The notes: generated by a model not told the origin, from the letters alone. Positions 12,177-23,557 are shown, counted from the first letter of the stretch. The stretch is DNA of 64,000 nucleotides from Gyromitra esculenta (GCA_038503075.1 JBCAML010000011.1:1488001-1552000); one strand, 5' to 3'. Program-made: numbers and translations.

Positions 12177-13687
12177 ATGACTGATTCCTCAACCTTCTCG
12201 CCCTTTATCGGTGGCAGAAATCTCTCTACCACCTCCTTCCTTCCACCAGTTTCCTCTGCCCCTTCCAGAGTCAGCTCCCCTGTTAGGCCCTCAACACCCA
12301 CCCTCATCCCAACTGGCATTCTGACCGGAATTCAAGAACTTCTAAACAAGCTCATCTCGCAATCACCACTCAGACAAACGGGTATTGCTCCCATCTTTGA
12401 AGATGTAGCACTAGCCGACCCTTCACGCACCGAAGCCATTCTCATTTCCTTGGCCATCAACACAACTCACCTCCTTTCATCTTTGGACGCAAGACTTTCC
12501 AAAATGGAAGAAACTCTCTCGTCACCTTCATCAATTGGAAACCAAACCCAATCGCAGAACCCCATCCAACTGAACCAAATCCAAGCAGCTATCTCGAATC
12601 TGACGGATAAAGTCTCCTCTCAAGCGTTCTGAACAATCCGCCCATTCCACCCCCTCCCGCCAAGAAAGGGAAAAAAACCTTTGCCGAGGCGGCTAAATCT
12701 ATACCTGCAAAGACCAACACAGCAACTGCCAGCGCCGCAAAGCAGGATGCAAGCAACCCAAAGAAAGACACCAAGGAAAAAGCTGCCCGGCCCCTTCCAA
12801 CGGCTGAAAGACGTTTCTTCGCCTCCCGCTCTACTGCCTGCCCATTTACTGAATCAGCTGTTCTTGCTGCATCACTACCTGTTGCAGTTGGACGTGCCCT
12901 ACGAGCCACCCAATTCCCCAATTCACACTCTGTTGCCCTATCCGTTACCGTTAACGATCGGGGAACCATTACATTTACCGCAAATCCCTTTACCCCCGCT
13001 TCCGCATTTGTTCCCTATTTTGCAGCTATTCTCAAAACACTCAACGAAACATGCCCCATTGGGGACAACCCATTCAACCCTGTCCGAACTGCACCAACTG
13101 ATGTCAACGTAGTCATCCATAATATTCCCACCTTCGCACTTCCAGAAGAAGCAAAAGAACTGAGTTCTACGCTATCCGAAGCTATCCTATACGCCGCTGA
13201 CGTACAAATCACCGGCGCACGCTACCTCAAAACCGACCCTGCCATCCGAGCAACCAAAAAAACTACCTCCATAGTAATCTCATGCTCTGTCGATGATGCA
13301 AAAAAAATCGGCTCATCCATTAAACTTTTTTCGCGACCACGCAAAACCAACCTTATGTGGTCAGCCTCCCCTTCAACCCAATGCAAGAAATGCTGGGGCT
13401 TCGGCCATGCCACCGCCGGATGCAAATCACCAGACACCATCTGCCCTATCTGTTCAAACCACCACCCCCGTCACGAACATCGGTGCTCCATCCCAACCTG
13501 CCCTGGCGGTGGAGCAGAGAAAGCCATCATCAACTGCTGCGCAGTATCTCCATCAATTTGCATCAACTGCAACGGCAACCACACCGCTACAGACCTCCAA
13601 TGCCCCACGCGCAAAGCGATCCAGGAGAAATCTAGTATTTCATCAGCTGTACCACCTCCAGCTGATACCTCCATGTCGAGCGAATAA
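12177..13687 (+). pseudogene. LINE ORF1 (gag-like, zinc-knuckle) with one frameshift
   Basis: The first frame (12177-12632) encodes a Ser/Thr/Pro-rich N-terminus ending at a stop. Near 12630 the frame shifts by one base and then stays open to 13687 with no internal stop. The second part has a Pro/Lys/Ala-rich linker, a folded middle region, and a C-terminal Cys/His cluster: CKKCWGFGHATAGC, CPICSNHHPRHEHRC, then CINCNGNHTATDLQC. This is typical of Tad-clade ORF1 RNA-binding proteins. Only three bases separate the ORF1 stop from the ORF2 start codon. A single lesion in about 500 codons suggests a moderately recent insertion, in contrast with the heavily damaged middle of ORF2. Confidence 0.82.
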
Positions 13688-13690
13688 AAT

Positions 13691-15599
13691 ATGTCTCCCA
13701 GAAGAAATAAATCCTCTTCCCCTCGCCCACCTCCTTTCACTATCGCGCAACACAATTGTGCTGGTAGCTCAAAGATATTTCATACTTTTTTTTCCCAATG
13801 CAAACCAACACCCTCAATTGTTGCCATCCAAGATCCCTATTTATGGAACAACAAACCTCTACAAGCACCAGGTTTTTATCTCCTAATCCCATCAATACTC
13901 CCAACACAAAAAATTCGAGTCTGCCTTTACATTTCGATCCATTTTATCCACAGCCACCAAGCGGAATTTTTAATCGAAGACCACTTTAGAGACGATATAA
14001 TCTCTCTATGTCTTACTTTTAAAAACCCTATTTTTAACTCCCAATTTTACTCAATCAAAATCACAAACATCTACAATCGTACGAGGAGCAACTCCAGCAA
14101 TCACCACATTCTACCTTCGCAAATTTTTTCCTCCTTATCCATTCCTACCATTATCGTTGGTGACTTTAATATTCACCACCCCTCCACAGACCCCTTCCGA
14201 ATCATCTCCTCACAAGAATTTAACGAAGGGGAAAAATACCACCTAACCGCTCAAAACTTACTATATACATGCCTAAATACTCCTGGGATTTATACCCGCT
14301 TTCCCTATGACTCTCACACTAGACCGAGTATTCTCGACCTAACATTCTGCAACCACCTTGCATCACCTCTTATCAAAAAATGGGACGCCTCCTCCAATTC
14401 CACTGGATCAGACCATATACCCATTATTACACACATTCATACTCCTCATCATGCAACTGCCATGCCATCACCCGATTGGTTAAAAACCAATTGGAAAAAT
14501 CTCACACCGCTAATCAAAAAAATTAAAATCATATACTCCTCATCTAGGACACTTGATCAATGGTTCAAATCATCAATGCAGTGACAACTTCATCTTAGAA
14601 ACCAAAAGACCCCAAAATGGTCAAAAAATGGTGGAGTATAATATATCAAACAAGAAGAATCTTATTCAATCAATCGATCGTCATGATCAATTTAAAGGAT
14701 CAAAATCGCAAGTACGAAAGCAAAATATCTCTTTCATGAAATCGCCAAATGCAAAAGAAACTGGAGTTTTTAGCGAAGCCTCCACGACATATGAAATTTC
14801 GCAAAAAGAATGAAAGCATAAATCTCCGATAGCGTTTTAAATCTTACTCTCAATGACTCTCTGTATTCATATTGACTTATCCGTATTTTTAAACGTATTA
14901 TAAAACCCATCGTCTCAGATTTTAAAGAAATTGACGAAATCTCTTGTATCTGTCTCACTCTAACAGGTCCAGATACTATTAAACTCTGACGTCATCTGGA
15001 AAAAAAATCAATAACATTAACCCAAATATTATCAATTCACTCCTTAATCACTGTAGTCGGATACCATCATTCAAAAAACTTTCGGGATCGTCTTGGCGAA
15101 TAAAGAATCTTATTCTTCAAATGACTTCTTTCAGGTCGTTGTCTTTCTTTGGAAACTCTTTCAAAAATCTTAGGTATTATTGCAAACATCGCCTCTCTCT
15201 TATTCAAATCGTTATTTTGACCATGCAATTTCATTTCAACTATATCAGCCAGGAATCTGATCTCATGTCACGATGTCGAAATTTCCTCGGCTAGACAAGA
15301 AAGTCTCTACCCTTTTCTTAGATATCAATTGGATTTGGACGTCAGCCGTATCACGAAAAACGATCACGATATTAAACATATAGCCTCTTGGATCATATCG
15401 CACATTTCCATAAATCGCCTCTGTTAAAGAAGTCCGAAAATTCTTACGTATGTCTGTAGGAGTCACATTCTTTATATCTCTCTTATTTTGTATCTACGTC
15501 ATTCTCTCAATAATGCTCAAATTCGCGTTTTCATATGTGGACGATTTTTCTTATCACGGTCTTACCACTCAGGTAGGAAAAACGGGGCTAGAAAAAGCA
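13691..15599 (+). pseudogene. LINE ORF2 5' part: endonuclease and broken reverse transcriptase
   Basis: The open frame 13691-14584 (297 codons) is an apurinic-type endonuclease domain: QHNCAGS near the start, VAIQDPYLW, VGDFNIHHPSTDP, ILDLTFCNHL and the catalytic GSDHIPIITH near the end. After 14584 the homology continues only in fragments scattered over three frames, with many small indels and stops. PKMVKKWW is near 14616, and a reverse-transcriptase SYVDD segment is at about 15526-15545. The sequence then stops abruptly at the left LTR of the Gypsy element. Damage is concentrated in this 1-kb segment, while the parts on either side are nearly intact. Confidence 0.8.
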
Positions 15600-16484
15600 T
15601 GTAAGACGGTCTTCTACCATGAAATCTCAGAAGCTTTGAATAGATCTGAGCTATAACTTTCTTGATTCTATCATGACCATGATCTGTGTATAGCTTCTTA
15701 ACTAACACCCGTAAAGATAATAGTAGGGTTAAAGTAGGGATCGACGAAGTTAAAGTGAAGAACTTAATAGTAAGGTTTTAATAGCGTATTTGAAGGGTCG
15801 CTTGGCGCATGTGTAGTTGAATATCGACACAACTTTCTTGTTGGGTATCGTGTTCGTTCGAATATCTTTCTTCGTCTAACCAATCTGGAAGGACGAGTGC
15901 ATTGTTGTGGACGCGTCGTGACTTTGAGGTTCGTGTCGCGTGAAGCAACAACAAAGTCTCTTGAAGAAATAAAGGATTAACAATGAAGAAAGTATTCTTG
16001 AAGATGAAACGAACGCAAGGCGTGAGAGTATGAATGAAAGTCGTATATCTGCATTAAAATTTATCTGATATAATATTGATAAAGGCTCGTTCTTCGTCAT
16101 TAATGATCAGGAAGAAGGCATACCAACGGATGAAACATTTGGACTACTTATAGTAGTCAAGCGTCGAATACAAAGGCTATGTAATAACATGAACTAACGT
16201 GAAGAAATCGTAGACGCAGAACGCTTTTCGCCCATTTCCTCACTCTCGTTATCGTATGGCGTGATTGTCGGAATTAGCAGAGCGGCGCGACGTATAGCGA
16301 ATCGGGAAGTGTCGATCGAAAGAGTCGGCCATTGATGACACAAGAAACCAAACATCCAATCCGAATCTTATTAATAATCAACCAAGATTAATAATAAGAC
16401 ATGGTCGAGGATTGAACGCTAGTCCATATGTGTGCATCGTAAGCGAACTCAAGTCGTAACCAACTAAGCTAAATAGGTATAACA
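15600..16484 (-). repeat. Gypsy 3' LTR (885 bp)
   Basis: It starts TGTAAGAC and ends ATAACA on the plus strand. It aligns with 22609-23335 over both ends, for example 'aatagtaaggttttaata', 'ggctcgttcttcgtc' and 'caagcgtcgaatacaaagg'. The middle, about 15790-16060, has no counterpart in the other LTR, making this copy about 158 bp longer. Many small indels also separate the two. Confidence 0.82.
16402..16471 (-). other. tRNA-like segment (A and B boxes) in 3' LTR
   Basis: Read on the minus strand near the LTR 5' end, TAGCTTAGTTGG (16471-16460) fits the Pol III A-box consensus TRGCNNAGYNGG. GTTCAATCC (16417-16409) fits the B box GWTCRANNC, with 54 nt between box starts, close to tRNA spacing. 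The stems are imperfect, so it is not called as a working tRNA. The second LTR has the same arrangement. Confidence 0.5.
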
Positions 16485-16689
16485 GTATCACTCCTGGGTT
16501 AGTCGTCATAAATCTAACTATAATACAAAATAATTAACTGATTACAAAGTGGTTATAGCATCTTGGGTACGTAAAAACCACGCGTTCTTGGCGCGATGGA
16601 AAATTTTCCCTCATTTAGTTTCTTTTTAGTAGTAAAGCATTTTATACGTATTACACGCGAGGAAAGAATACAAATGTGAAACAGCATGG

Positions 16690-16915
16690 GCAGGCTGTTG
16701 TGGGTAAAGACTGTGAAATTCGGCAATTCTTGGCTGCATTGGCTAATCCTCCTTCGTCGGCAGGTTTCGAGTTCTCATCTTAGAGTATCACCCATTTGAT
16801 GAAATAGAACATCCATTGTCGTTCGTCGTCGCTTTGGTTTCTATATTACCATTTTGACGATGTATTCGCCTCGTACTCATTGTCACCTTCAATGTCGTCA
16901 GGCGGCGGTCGGTCT
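16690..16915 (-). pseudogene. Chromodomain remnant of Gypsy integrase
   Basis: Minus-strand fragments such as DDIEGDNEYE followed by YFIKWV, then SKPADEGGLANA, match the order of a chromodomain (EYEVE, YLVKWKGY, ENTWEP, L.NA). They lie at the C-terminal end of the pol gene, separated by frameshifts and stops. This placement is diagnostic of chromoviruses, whose chromodomain steers integration to modified histones. Confidence 0.6.
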
Positions 16916-17123
16916 TGTTTTCGGGTTTCGACGCTTGTCCGGTATGGCTCGACGAGGATACGTGGAAGGTGGGGAATATCTCAGCGGACCTCGCTGTATC
17001 TAAAGTGCAAGCTCTAGTACCGACTCGTGTAATCGGGAAGGGTCAGTATGACTTAGGGGCTAACTTTTTCGTTGGACGCTTGGTTAATGTTTACGGCGTC
17101 GAGCATTCTTAAATCTCAGACGC

Positions 17124-18287
17124 TTAAAGGATGGTTCCGCATGTCGTTTCTTGTCGAAATATTTGGACATGTTTTTCGGGTGGGCTTTGAGCGAGGTAGT
17201 GGCAAAATCGTTTACTTTCTGAAGCCGATGTGCGTATAACTTTGATTTGGATTAACTTGACAGTATCAATCGTCATTGTTCTGGGATGGAAACCATGATT
17301 GGCATAGAAGGGGCTGATTCCAGTGGCTGTGGCTTCGGCATTGTTGTAAGCGAACTCCGCTAATGGCAGTAGGTCGTACCAGTCATCTTGGTCGTAGTTG
17401 ACAAAGTTTCTTAGGTAGGCTTCCAGGACTTGATTAACCCTTTCGGTTTGTCCGTCGGTCTCAGGATGGAATGCGGTAGATTTGCTGGATTTAATGTCTA
17501 GAAGTTTGCATAATGAGGTCCAGAATTCCCCTGTGAACTTAGCATCTCGGTCTGAAACAATTTCTTTCGGAAGCCCGTGAAGTTTCCAAACTTTGTCAAC
17601 AAAAGCCTTTGCCACATCACTTGCTGTAGCTCTTTCTATTAGTGGGATGAAGTGCGCCATCTTGGTAAACCTGTCAACTACTACACATATTTGGGTGAAT
17701 CCTCTCGACTCGGGTAACTGGACGATGAAGTCTGTTGATATCGACATCCATGGAGCGTATGGGGTCTCTAGCGGTTGCAGGAGTCCATATTTCTTATGAC
17801 GCACGGATTTGTTATGTTGGCATGGATCGCATGAGCGGACGTAATCTGTAATCCACTCGGTCATATGAGGCCAGTAGAAGTTCCGCTGAACAAGTTCCGT
17901 GGTTTTGTCCATGCCAAAGTGCCCTGCTATCTTGGAGTCGTGTTCATTTTCTAAAATGGTAGTTTTGATTTCATCATCGTTAGGGATTGTTAGCCTGTTT
18001 TTCCAATAGAGGAGTTCCTCCATCACTGTGTAGTGTTGTAGCCTCTTGATTTCGCTGCCAGCTTTAACTAAGTCTCGAATTTCCTTATAGTCTTCGTCAG
18101 ACTCAACCTTCCTTTTAACCTGCTCCAAAAAGTCCGAATTAAATTTAAGGACTTGAAGCGCTTTGAGGGATGCTGATGAAATAAGTAGCTCCTCGTGTGT
18201 TGTATTAGGATTAAAATTATAATGGTGATGATTGCCGTTTGAGTCCAGCTCGAAAGTGTAACGGGTCATCGTTTTGGTTTTGTACAA
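17124..18287 (-). pseudogene. Gypsy integrase
   Basis: This 387-codon frame contains the N-terminal HHCC zinc-binding module (HFGMDKTTELVQRNFYWPHM, then CDPCQHNK). The DDE core follows: STDFIVQLP, VSDRDAKFTGEFW, and HPETDGQTERVNQVLE carrying the glutamate. It is in the same frame as the upstream RT-RNase H frame but separated by an in-frame stop. The C-terminal part loses homology after NHGFHPRT, where a frameshift is likely. As part of a broken polyprotein it is treated as non-functional. Confidence 0.85.
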
Positions 18288-18311
18288 TTGTGTTATCGTC
18301 TTTTCTATGAA

Positions 18312-19695
18312 TTAAGGATATAACGATTGACTTACTGGGACGGCCAGACATATCGACTTGGCCGAACATGGCTTCTGTAGGCTGTGTTGTATCCCCTCCT
18401 TAGGACGATACTCCGGTCGTCTTGATAATGCATCTGGCTTTCCTCCCGCTGATCCAGGTCGATATATGATTTTAAAGTCGAATGACGATAAATATTCCGC
18501 CCATCTAGCCTGTCGTCGATTTAGGATCCTTGTCTCCTTCATGAAATATTCGAGATTTTTATGGTCCGTATAGACGATCGCTTGGTGCTTGCTTCCTTCT
18601 AGGTAATGTCGCCATTCCTTGAAGGCGGTTACTATCGCGAGTAGTTCTTTATCGTGCACCTCGTAGTTAAGTTCGGCTTTATTAAATTTTCTGGAATGGA
18701 ATGCTACGGGATGTAGCTTGCTATCGATGATCTGCGAGAGGACGCAACCTAGCGCATAGTCTGAGGCGTCGGTTTCTACCACAGTCTGTCGTTCCGGCGC
18801 AAAGTGACAAAGGATGGGTGCTGTCGTGAAGGCAACTTTTAGGTACTCGAAAGCTATCGCTTGACGGTCACCCCATTGGAATTTCTTGGGGTCCCCTTTG
18901 GTTAACTCGGTTAAGGGACTTGCAACTTGGGAGAAATTTTCGATGAACCGTCGGTAAAAATTGGCGAATCCAATGAATACCTGAACATCGCGTATGCTCT
19001 TCGGGGTTTCCCATGAAAGGATTGACTCAACCTTCTTCATTGACATAGACACGCCTTTGTCAGAAATTATGTACCCTAAAAATTCAACTTCCCGCAAGTG
19101 AAAGTAGCTTTTCTTAATGGATACTGCCAAACCCTCGTCCTCCAACCGCTGCAGGACTCTGGTAACCAAGGCCTCATGTTCCTCGAGGGTCTTTGAGTAG
19201 ATGAGGATGTCGTCAATATAAACCACGACCCCTTGGTCCAGAAATTCGCGGAGCACCTGATGCATCATATCTTGAAAGGTTGCGGGGGCGTTTGCCAAGC
19301 CGAAAGGCATGACTGTGTACTCGAAATGACCATATCTTGTACGAAACGCTGTTTTCCACTCATCGCCTTCTTTGATACGGATCTGGTGAAAACCGTCTTT
19401 GAGGTCCAGTTTGGTAAAGATCGAAGCCCCATTGACTCTATCACGCAATTCGGACATTAGCGGCAGAGGGTATCGGTTCTTTACTGTCACCTTGTTCAAG
19501 CCACGGTAATCTACGCATAGTCGTAGCCCTCCGTCTGGTTTCGGCGCGAATAATATGGGCGACCCAGCAGGTGACTTGCTTGGCCGTATCTTCCTTCGGC
19601 CACCATTTTGTCCAAGTACTTCCGGAGAATCTCAAGTTATTTTTCCGAAAGTTTATAGATTGGACACGGGGCGGTTGTCCCATGCTCGAGATCAA
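18312..19695 (-). pseudogene. Gypsy reverse transcriptase and RNase H
   Basis: The main open frame is 18312-19499: KNRYPLPLM, FTKLDLKDGFHQIRI, FGLANAPATFQ and the catalytic VVYIDDILIYS. These are followed by the FLGYIIS and SFDFKI segments and RNase H (VVETDASDYALG, VHDKELLAIV, YTDHKNLEYF). The N-terminal part of the RT, 19500-19695, is in other frames with small indels. The catalytic residues of both activities are still readable. Confidence 0.88.
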
Positions 19696-20471
19696 TAGCG
19701 TGATCGAATGGCCTTCGTTCTGGCAAGGATTCCTGGATGGGAGTGCCGACTGATCGATAAATCGGTGGTATGCTTTCTCGGGAGAGTCTTCAGAAGTTCA
19801 GTTTCTTCGTCATCGATTGCATGCACCATGCCAATTATTCGGGCATTCTCGTCCAGGCCCAGCCATTCGTCATATTCGATATCGTTCTCGGTATTAAGGG
19901 GAGCAGTCGTCACAGAGCACTGGTTACAGCAACCAGGAGATTCGAACTTCCAGTTTGTGTGGTCGTAAGGGTTTTCCAACCGGTGACTCGTCAACCACCA
20001 ACCCCCTGGCACTATCAAGTCTAACCCAGCCTCGACTGGCCCAATCTTGCAAGATACATTAGATGTATGATTATTCCCTATGATCATAGTAATAGGGTTA
20101 GTAAAGGCTTGTCCCGCTCCAACCACTTCTTCACCTGTGAAGTTTCTAATGGTTAACGGGACATCTCTTTGCACCTTTGGGACTGACCATTTCCTAACAA
20201 ACAAAGGGGACAAGAGAAAAACATTAGCTCCAGAATCTAGCAATACATTGACTACCACCTTCCTCCCATTGATTACCAGTAGCGCTTGCCCTCGGGGCCG
20301 CTCGTATACGGTGGGTTCTGTATGTTGTTTTTTGTTGGATGATCTCGAAGAGTCGTCCTCCTTTCTTTTTCGTTTGTTTTTGTATTTTTCGGTCTCAAGG
20401 ACTGAGACAATTCTTTCTTCGATTGCCAGGGTTTCGAATGTTTGGTTAACGTCTGCTACCTCCTGGCCCAC
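19692..20471 (-). pseudogene. Gypsy aspartic protease region
   Basis: A Lys/Arg-rich leader (KYKNKRKRKEDDSSRSSNKK) precedes a retropepsin-like core with VLLDSGANVFLLS, in which the DSG triad is the active-site motif, and later IGPVEAGLDLIVPG and WLTSHRLENPYD. This 259-codon frame connects gag to RT but is offset from the start of RT by a frameshift. Confidence 0.75.
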
Positions 20472-20482
20472 CGGTAGTCGAC

Positions 20483-22226
20483 CTAGTGAAAATTCTCTGA
20501 CATTTCCTTGTCAGAATTTGTATTTGCATAAAGATTAACCGGGGTCCTGGAGATCCGCCCCTTTGGAGCGGTAACTCCGCTCACGGCCCCTTTTGTAGGT
20601 GGCACTGTCGCGGCCCTCGTCTTGGGCGCTAGCTTCAAACGCTTCTCTAATGCATCCCCAGCACCCTGCTCATTCTTTTCGGGCTTGACCCATTTTCGTT
20701 TACGACTGGCGCCGGCTTGCGCAGATGATACCGTTCGAGGTTCCTTCATGTCGCACGTCTTCCAGTGACAGTCGGGCCGACCACACCTAGTGCAGTGTTT
20801 CGCCCGTCTGCGTCGGTCAACTAGGTCCTGACTTACCCCTTCATGAGCAGCCTTCCAACCCGAGGCATCTCCGGTGCTGTTAGTGGGGGGAGGGGCATCC
20901 TTTTTAGGGGTATCCTCCTTGACATTACTTTTTGAGTCCTTCTTGACTCTGCTTTTGAACCCCTTTTCCCGACGTTCCTCCTGCTTTTTCTCCTCCTTTT
21001 TCCCACGACCATCCGTGGCTGGGAGACCTCTATTCTCCAGTTTCTGGTGATACAAATACTCCTCCCACAACCTTCCTCTTGATCGTAAGGCCTCCAGCCA
21101 TTGCACATCATCGTCAAACGGACCACAACCTACCATCAACTCTCGTATCTTGAGAGGGATCTTTGCTTCGACCTTCATCCTCCACAGTGTCCCAGCCATC
21201 CCAACCTTTATATTTAGGTTGCTCATTTTGAGGATATATTCCTCAACGGTTGTGTAAGGTACACGATCCATGGCATATATGGCATCGCGTTTTTCGTCCG
21301 GAGAGCAGAATACTTCCTTCATCTTCAGTGAGAGTTCAAGAGATACTCTGGTTCCTGGATTTGTCCTTCGGCTCCGTCCATCTTGTTGGTATACATAATA
21401 ACGTATGGTCGAGCCTTGTTTCCTTCACAACGGCTGGCGGCATAGTGGATTTTGTGTCGGTCGCTGGTCCAAAGCCACTCGTTCATCTCAAAATATACTT
21501 CGCAGCTTCGGATCCATGCCCTGAGATCCTGATTTGTGGCAGCAGTGAATTTTTCTGGTTCACCGATCGGGATCTTGTGGTGTCGTGATGATGGTGTGAC
21601 GCTTGGGAGTACGCTGTGATCAATGGTGATTACCATTTCACCAGGGTTATTTGGGAAGTGGCTTTATGAGGAAAGATTACTGCGCCCTCCGCCGCCGGTT
21701 CTCTCTTTCTTTTTCTGCTGGCCACCATCGACGGTATCTTCGATGTTCTTCCCGCCCTTTCTTCCTCCGAATCATCCGATGACGATCCGTCACCTGATCC
21801 AGGGGCGCCAGCACCAACACGGTAATTAGGCTGCCCACCATTACCCCCGTGTGCTCCGGAGGGTTCACCTCGTTCACTTTGGGCTGGTTCCTTTCCTTTC
21901 TCGCTTCTAGTGGGAGGTAGTTGAGGTGCATGAATAGAGCCACTGAGGCCTGCTTCTGATCGGGCTGGTAGTTCTGACTGAGCTCGAATATGTTGAGTGA
22001 TCTGACTGAGTAACACTCCCTGATCGTTAAGCTGACTTCGTTGTCTTTGCATTTCTCCTACTGTTTCCCCCACTATAGCTTCGACTACCGTTTCCACCCT
22101 TCCAATGCGCTGGTGTGCTTCATGTCCTTGCTGTTGCAGGGCCAGGCCAATGTTATTACCAAGACCGTGAACCAGTACCTCGATACGGGCAAGTTCTTCG
22201 GCCGAGAACTCCTGTTGGTCTGCCAT
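20483..22226 (-). pseudogene. Gypsy gag, broken into three frames
   Basis: Three consecutive frames (22226-21630, 21636-21325 and 21322-20483) together resemble a chromovirus gag. There is an N-terminal helical region (ARIEVLVHGLGNNIGLALQQ), a low-complexity Ser/Gly linker, and a capsid-like middle (EKFTAATNQDLRAWIRSCEVYF). A Lys-rich region leads to a CCHC-like knuckle, CTRCGRPDCHWKTC. Two frameshifts, near 21630 and 21323, break it. The frames abut closely, so the lesions are probably single-base. Confidence 0.75.
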
Positions 22227-22579
22227 GCGCTGCTGGATATGGGTTAGGCTTAGATATTGAGTTTGAGCCTGTGAGTTAAGTTGGTTTAGGGCAACGGTGT
22301 TTCCTGCTGAGCCTCTTCTTGCCTTAGTACAACGTGTCTAAAGGCCGTTTAGCGTAGCGTGAGATTATCACGCTGTGCATGAACATCCTCAATTTGAGAG
22401 CTCCGTAGGAATTGCGGATGAGGCGTGAAGTGTTTTGGAATGAAGGGCTTAGGAGCGGGTGTGAGATGGGTAGTTCTTCGACGGCCAAGGAGTTCTCGAA
22501 GAGTGTCTCGAGATGGGATCCTCGAACCGTCGACATGTCTGTATCCATCACAAATACGTCCGCCATTATAGTTGAATAA

Positions 22580-22608
22580 CCAAAGTATTGATATGCCTAT
22601 CAATATAC
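22580..22608 (-). other. Gypsy primer-binding region, self-complementary
   Basis: Immediately inside the 5' LTR the minus strand reads GTATATTGATAGGCATATCAATAC, whose arms TATTGAT and ATCAATA are inverted repeats. The primer-binding site should lie here. No match to a common tRNA 3' end is obvious to me. Confidence 0.35.
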
Positions 22609-23335
22609 TGTAAGACCGGTACTTTCTTACCGCACAGAAATCTCCAGAGCTATAGATAACAATCTAGAATGCTATAACCTGCCCGGTTGCTATCCGCAAC
22701 ACAATACACAGGCGCAAGTCCTAACTGCTTCTTATGAACCGCTAAAAGATAACCGTAGGGTTCAAAGTAGGGATCGAGCAAAGTTCCGTGAAGAACTTCC
22801 AATAGTAAGGTTTTAATAACTAACGCTGAAGGGCCAAAGCCTTGCTAAGCGAGATAAAAGTAATTCACAAGTAATAGAGTAAATTGCACGGAAGTAATTT
22901 TGCTAGAAACAATATAATATTGATAAGGCTCGTTCTTCGTCGCTAATGATCAGGAAGAAGACCCTTCTCAACGGTAGAACACTGGACTACTTATAGTAGT
23001 CAAGCGTCGAATACAAAGGCTATGTAATAACATGAACTAACATGAAGAAATCCCATAGACCCTGAACGCTTTCCTTCGCTCCTACCCCTCTCATTATCGT
23101 ATGGCGTGATTGTCGGAATTAACCGGCGACGCAACGTATAAGCGAATCGGGGAAGTGTCGATCGAAAGAGTCGGCCATTGATAACACAAGGAAACCAAAC
23201 ATCCAATCCGAGTCTTATTAATAATCAACCAAGATTAATAATAACCGACATGGTCGGGAATTGAACGCTAGTCCATATGTGTGCATCGTAAGCGAACTCA
23301 AGTCGTAACCAACTAAGCTACCAATAGGTATAACA
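22609..23335 (-). repeat. Gypsy 5' LTR (727 bp)
   Basis: This is the partner of the LTR at 15600-16484, with the same termini. It shares the end segment with a near-palindromic 'cttattaataatcaaccaagattaataa' block and lacks the roughly 158-bp middle of the other copy. Short CC or GG insertions relative to the partner recur, for example 'ctaccaatagg' versus 'ctaaatagg'. Confidence 0.82.
23251..23320 (-). other. tRNA-like segment (A and B boxes) in 5' LTR
   Basis: On the minus strand TAGCTTAGTTGG (23320-23309) and GTTCAATTC (23266-23258) repeat the A-box and B-box arrangement of the other LTR at the same spacing, about 15-85 nt from the LTR start. Both boxes fit the Pol III consensus despite divergence elsewhere in the LTRs. 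Confidence 0.5.
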
Positions 23336-23557
23336 AATTCATTAAACTCTGAGTCGCCCGTATGGCTAAACCCGATTATGTTAATTGCCCTTGCTGAATT
23401 TATTTCAAAGACAAGGACAAACTTTCCTATTAAATCTCAAATTGATATTTCATATTTATCTTCATCTGGTTCGTCTGATGTTCTTTCATCTATTTCTTCT
23501 CATTCTATAACATCTATTACTTCTCTTTTAAACTTTTTTGAGTCAATGGAAGAATAA
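23336..23557 (+). pseudogene. LINE ORF2 C-terminal remnant
   Basis: An open frame of 73 codons runs from the edge of the 5' LTR to a TAA at 23555-23557: NSLNSESPVWLNPIML near the start, a Ser-rich middle, and LLNFFESMEE at the end. It is followed by about 200 bp of 3' UTR and the poly(A) run. Its position and the intact frame support it as the end of ORF2, although the upstream part that should join it is missing. Confidence 0.6.

Larger units (their letters stand above)
15600..23335 (-). mobile_element. Gypsy chromovirus LTR retrotransposon, decayed
   Basis: The element is in reverse orientation. The 5' LTR is at 22609-23335 and the 3' LTR at 15600-16484; each reads TGTTATA...CTTACA on the minus strand. 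Internal order is gag with a zinc knuckle, aspartic protease, reverse transcriptase-RNase H, integrase and a chromodomain remnant, which is the chromovirus order. The coding region is broken by several frameshifts and at least one in-frame stop (18312-18314, between RNase H and integrase). No matching 5-bp target duplication is seen: AAGCA lies left of the element and AATTC right. It sits inside the LINE. Confidence 0.9.

Noticed and set aside
13293..13886. Long alternative frames overlapping LINE ORF1 and ORF2
   Set aside because: These are shadows of the zinc-knuckle and endonuclease frames, which carry the recognisable motifs.
16400..16484. Functional tRNA gene inside the LTR
   Set aside because: The A and B boxes fit, but the T and acceptor stems do not pair well, and the sequence recurs in both LTRs. 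It is described as tRNA-like only.
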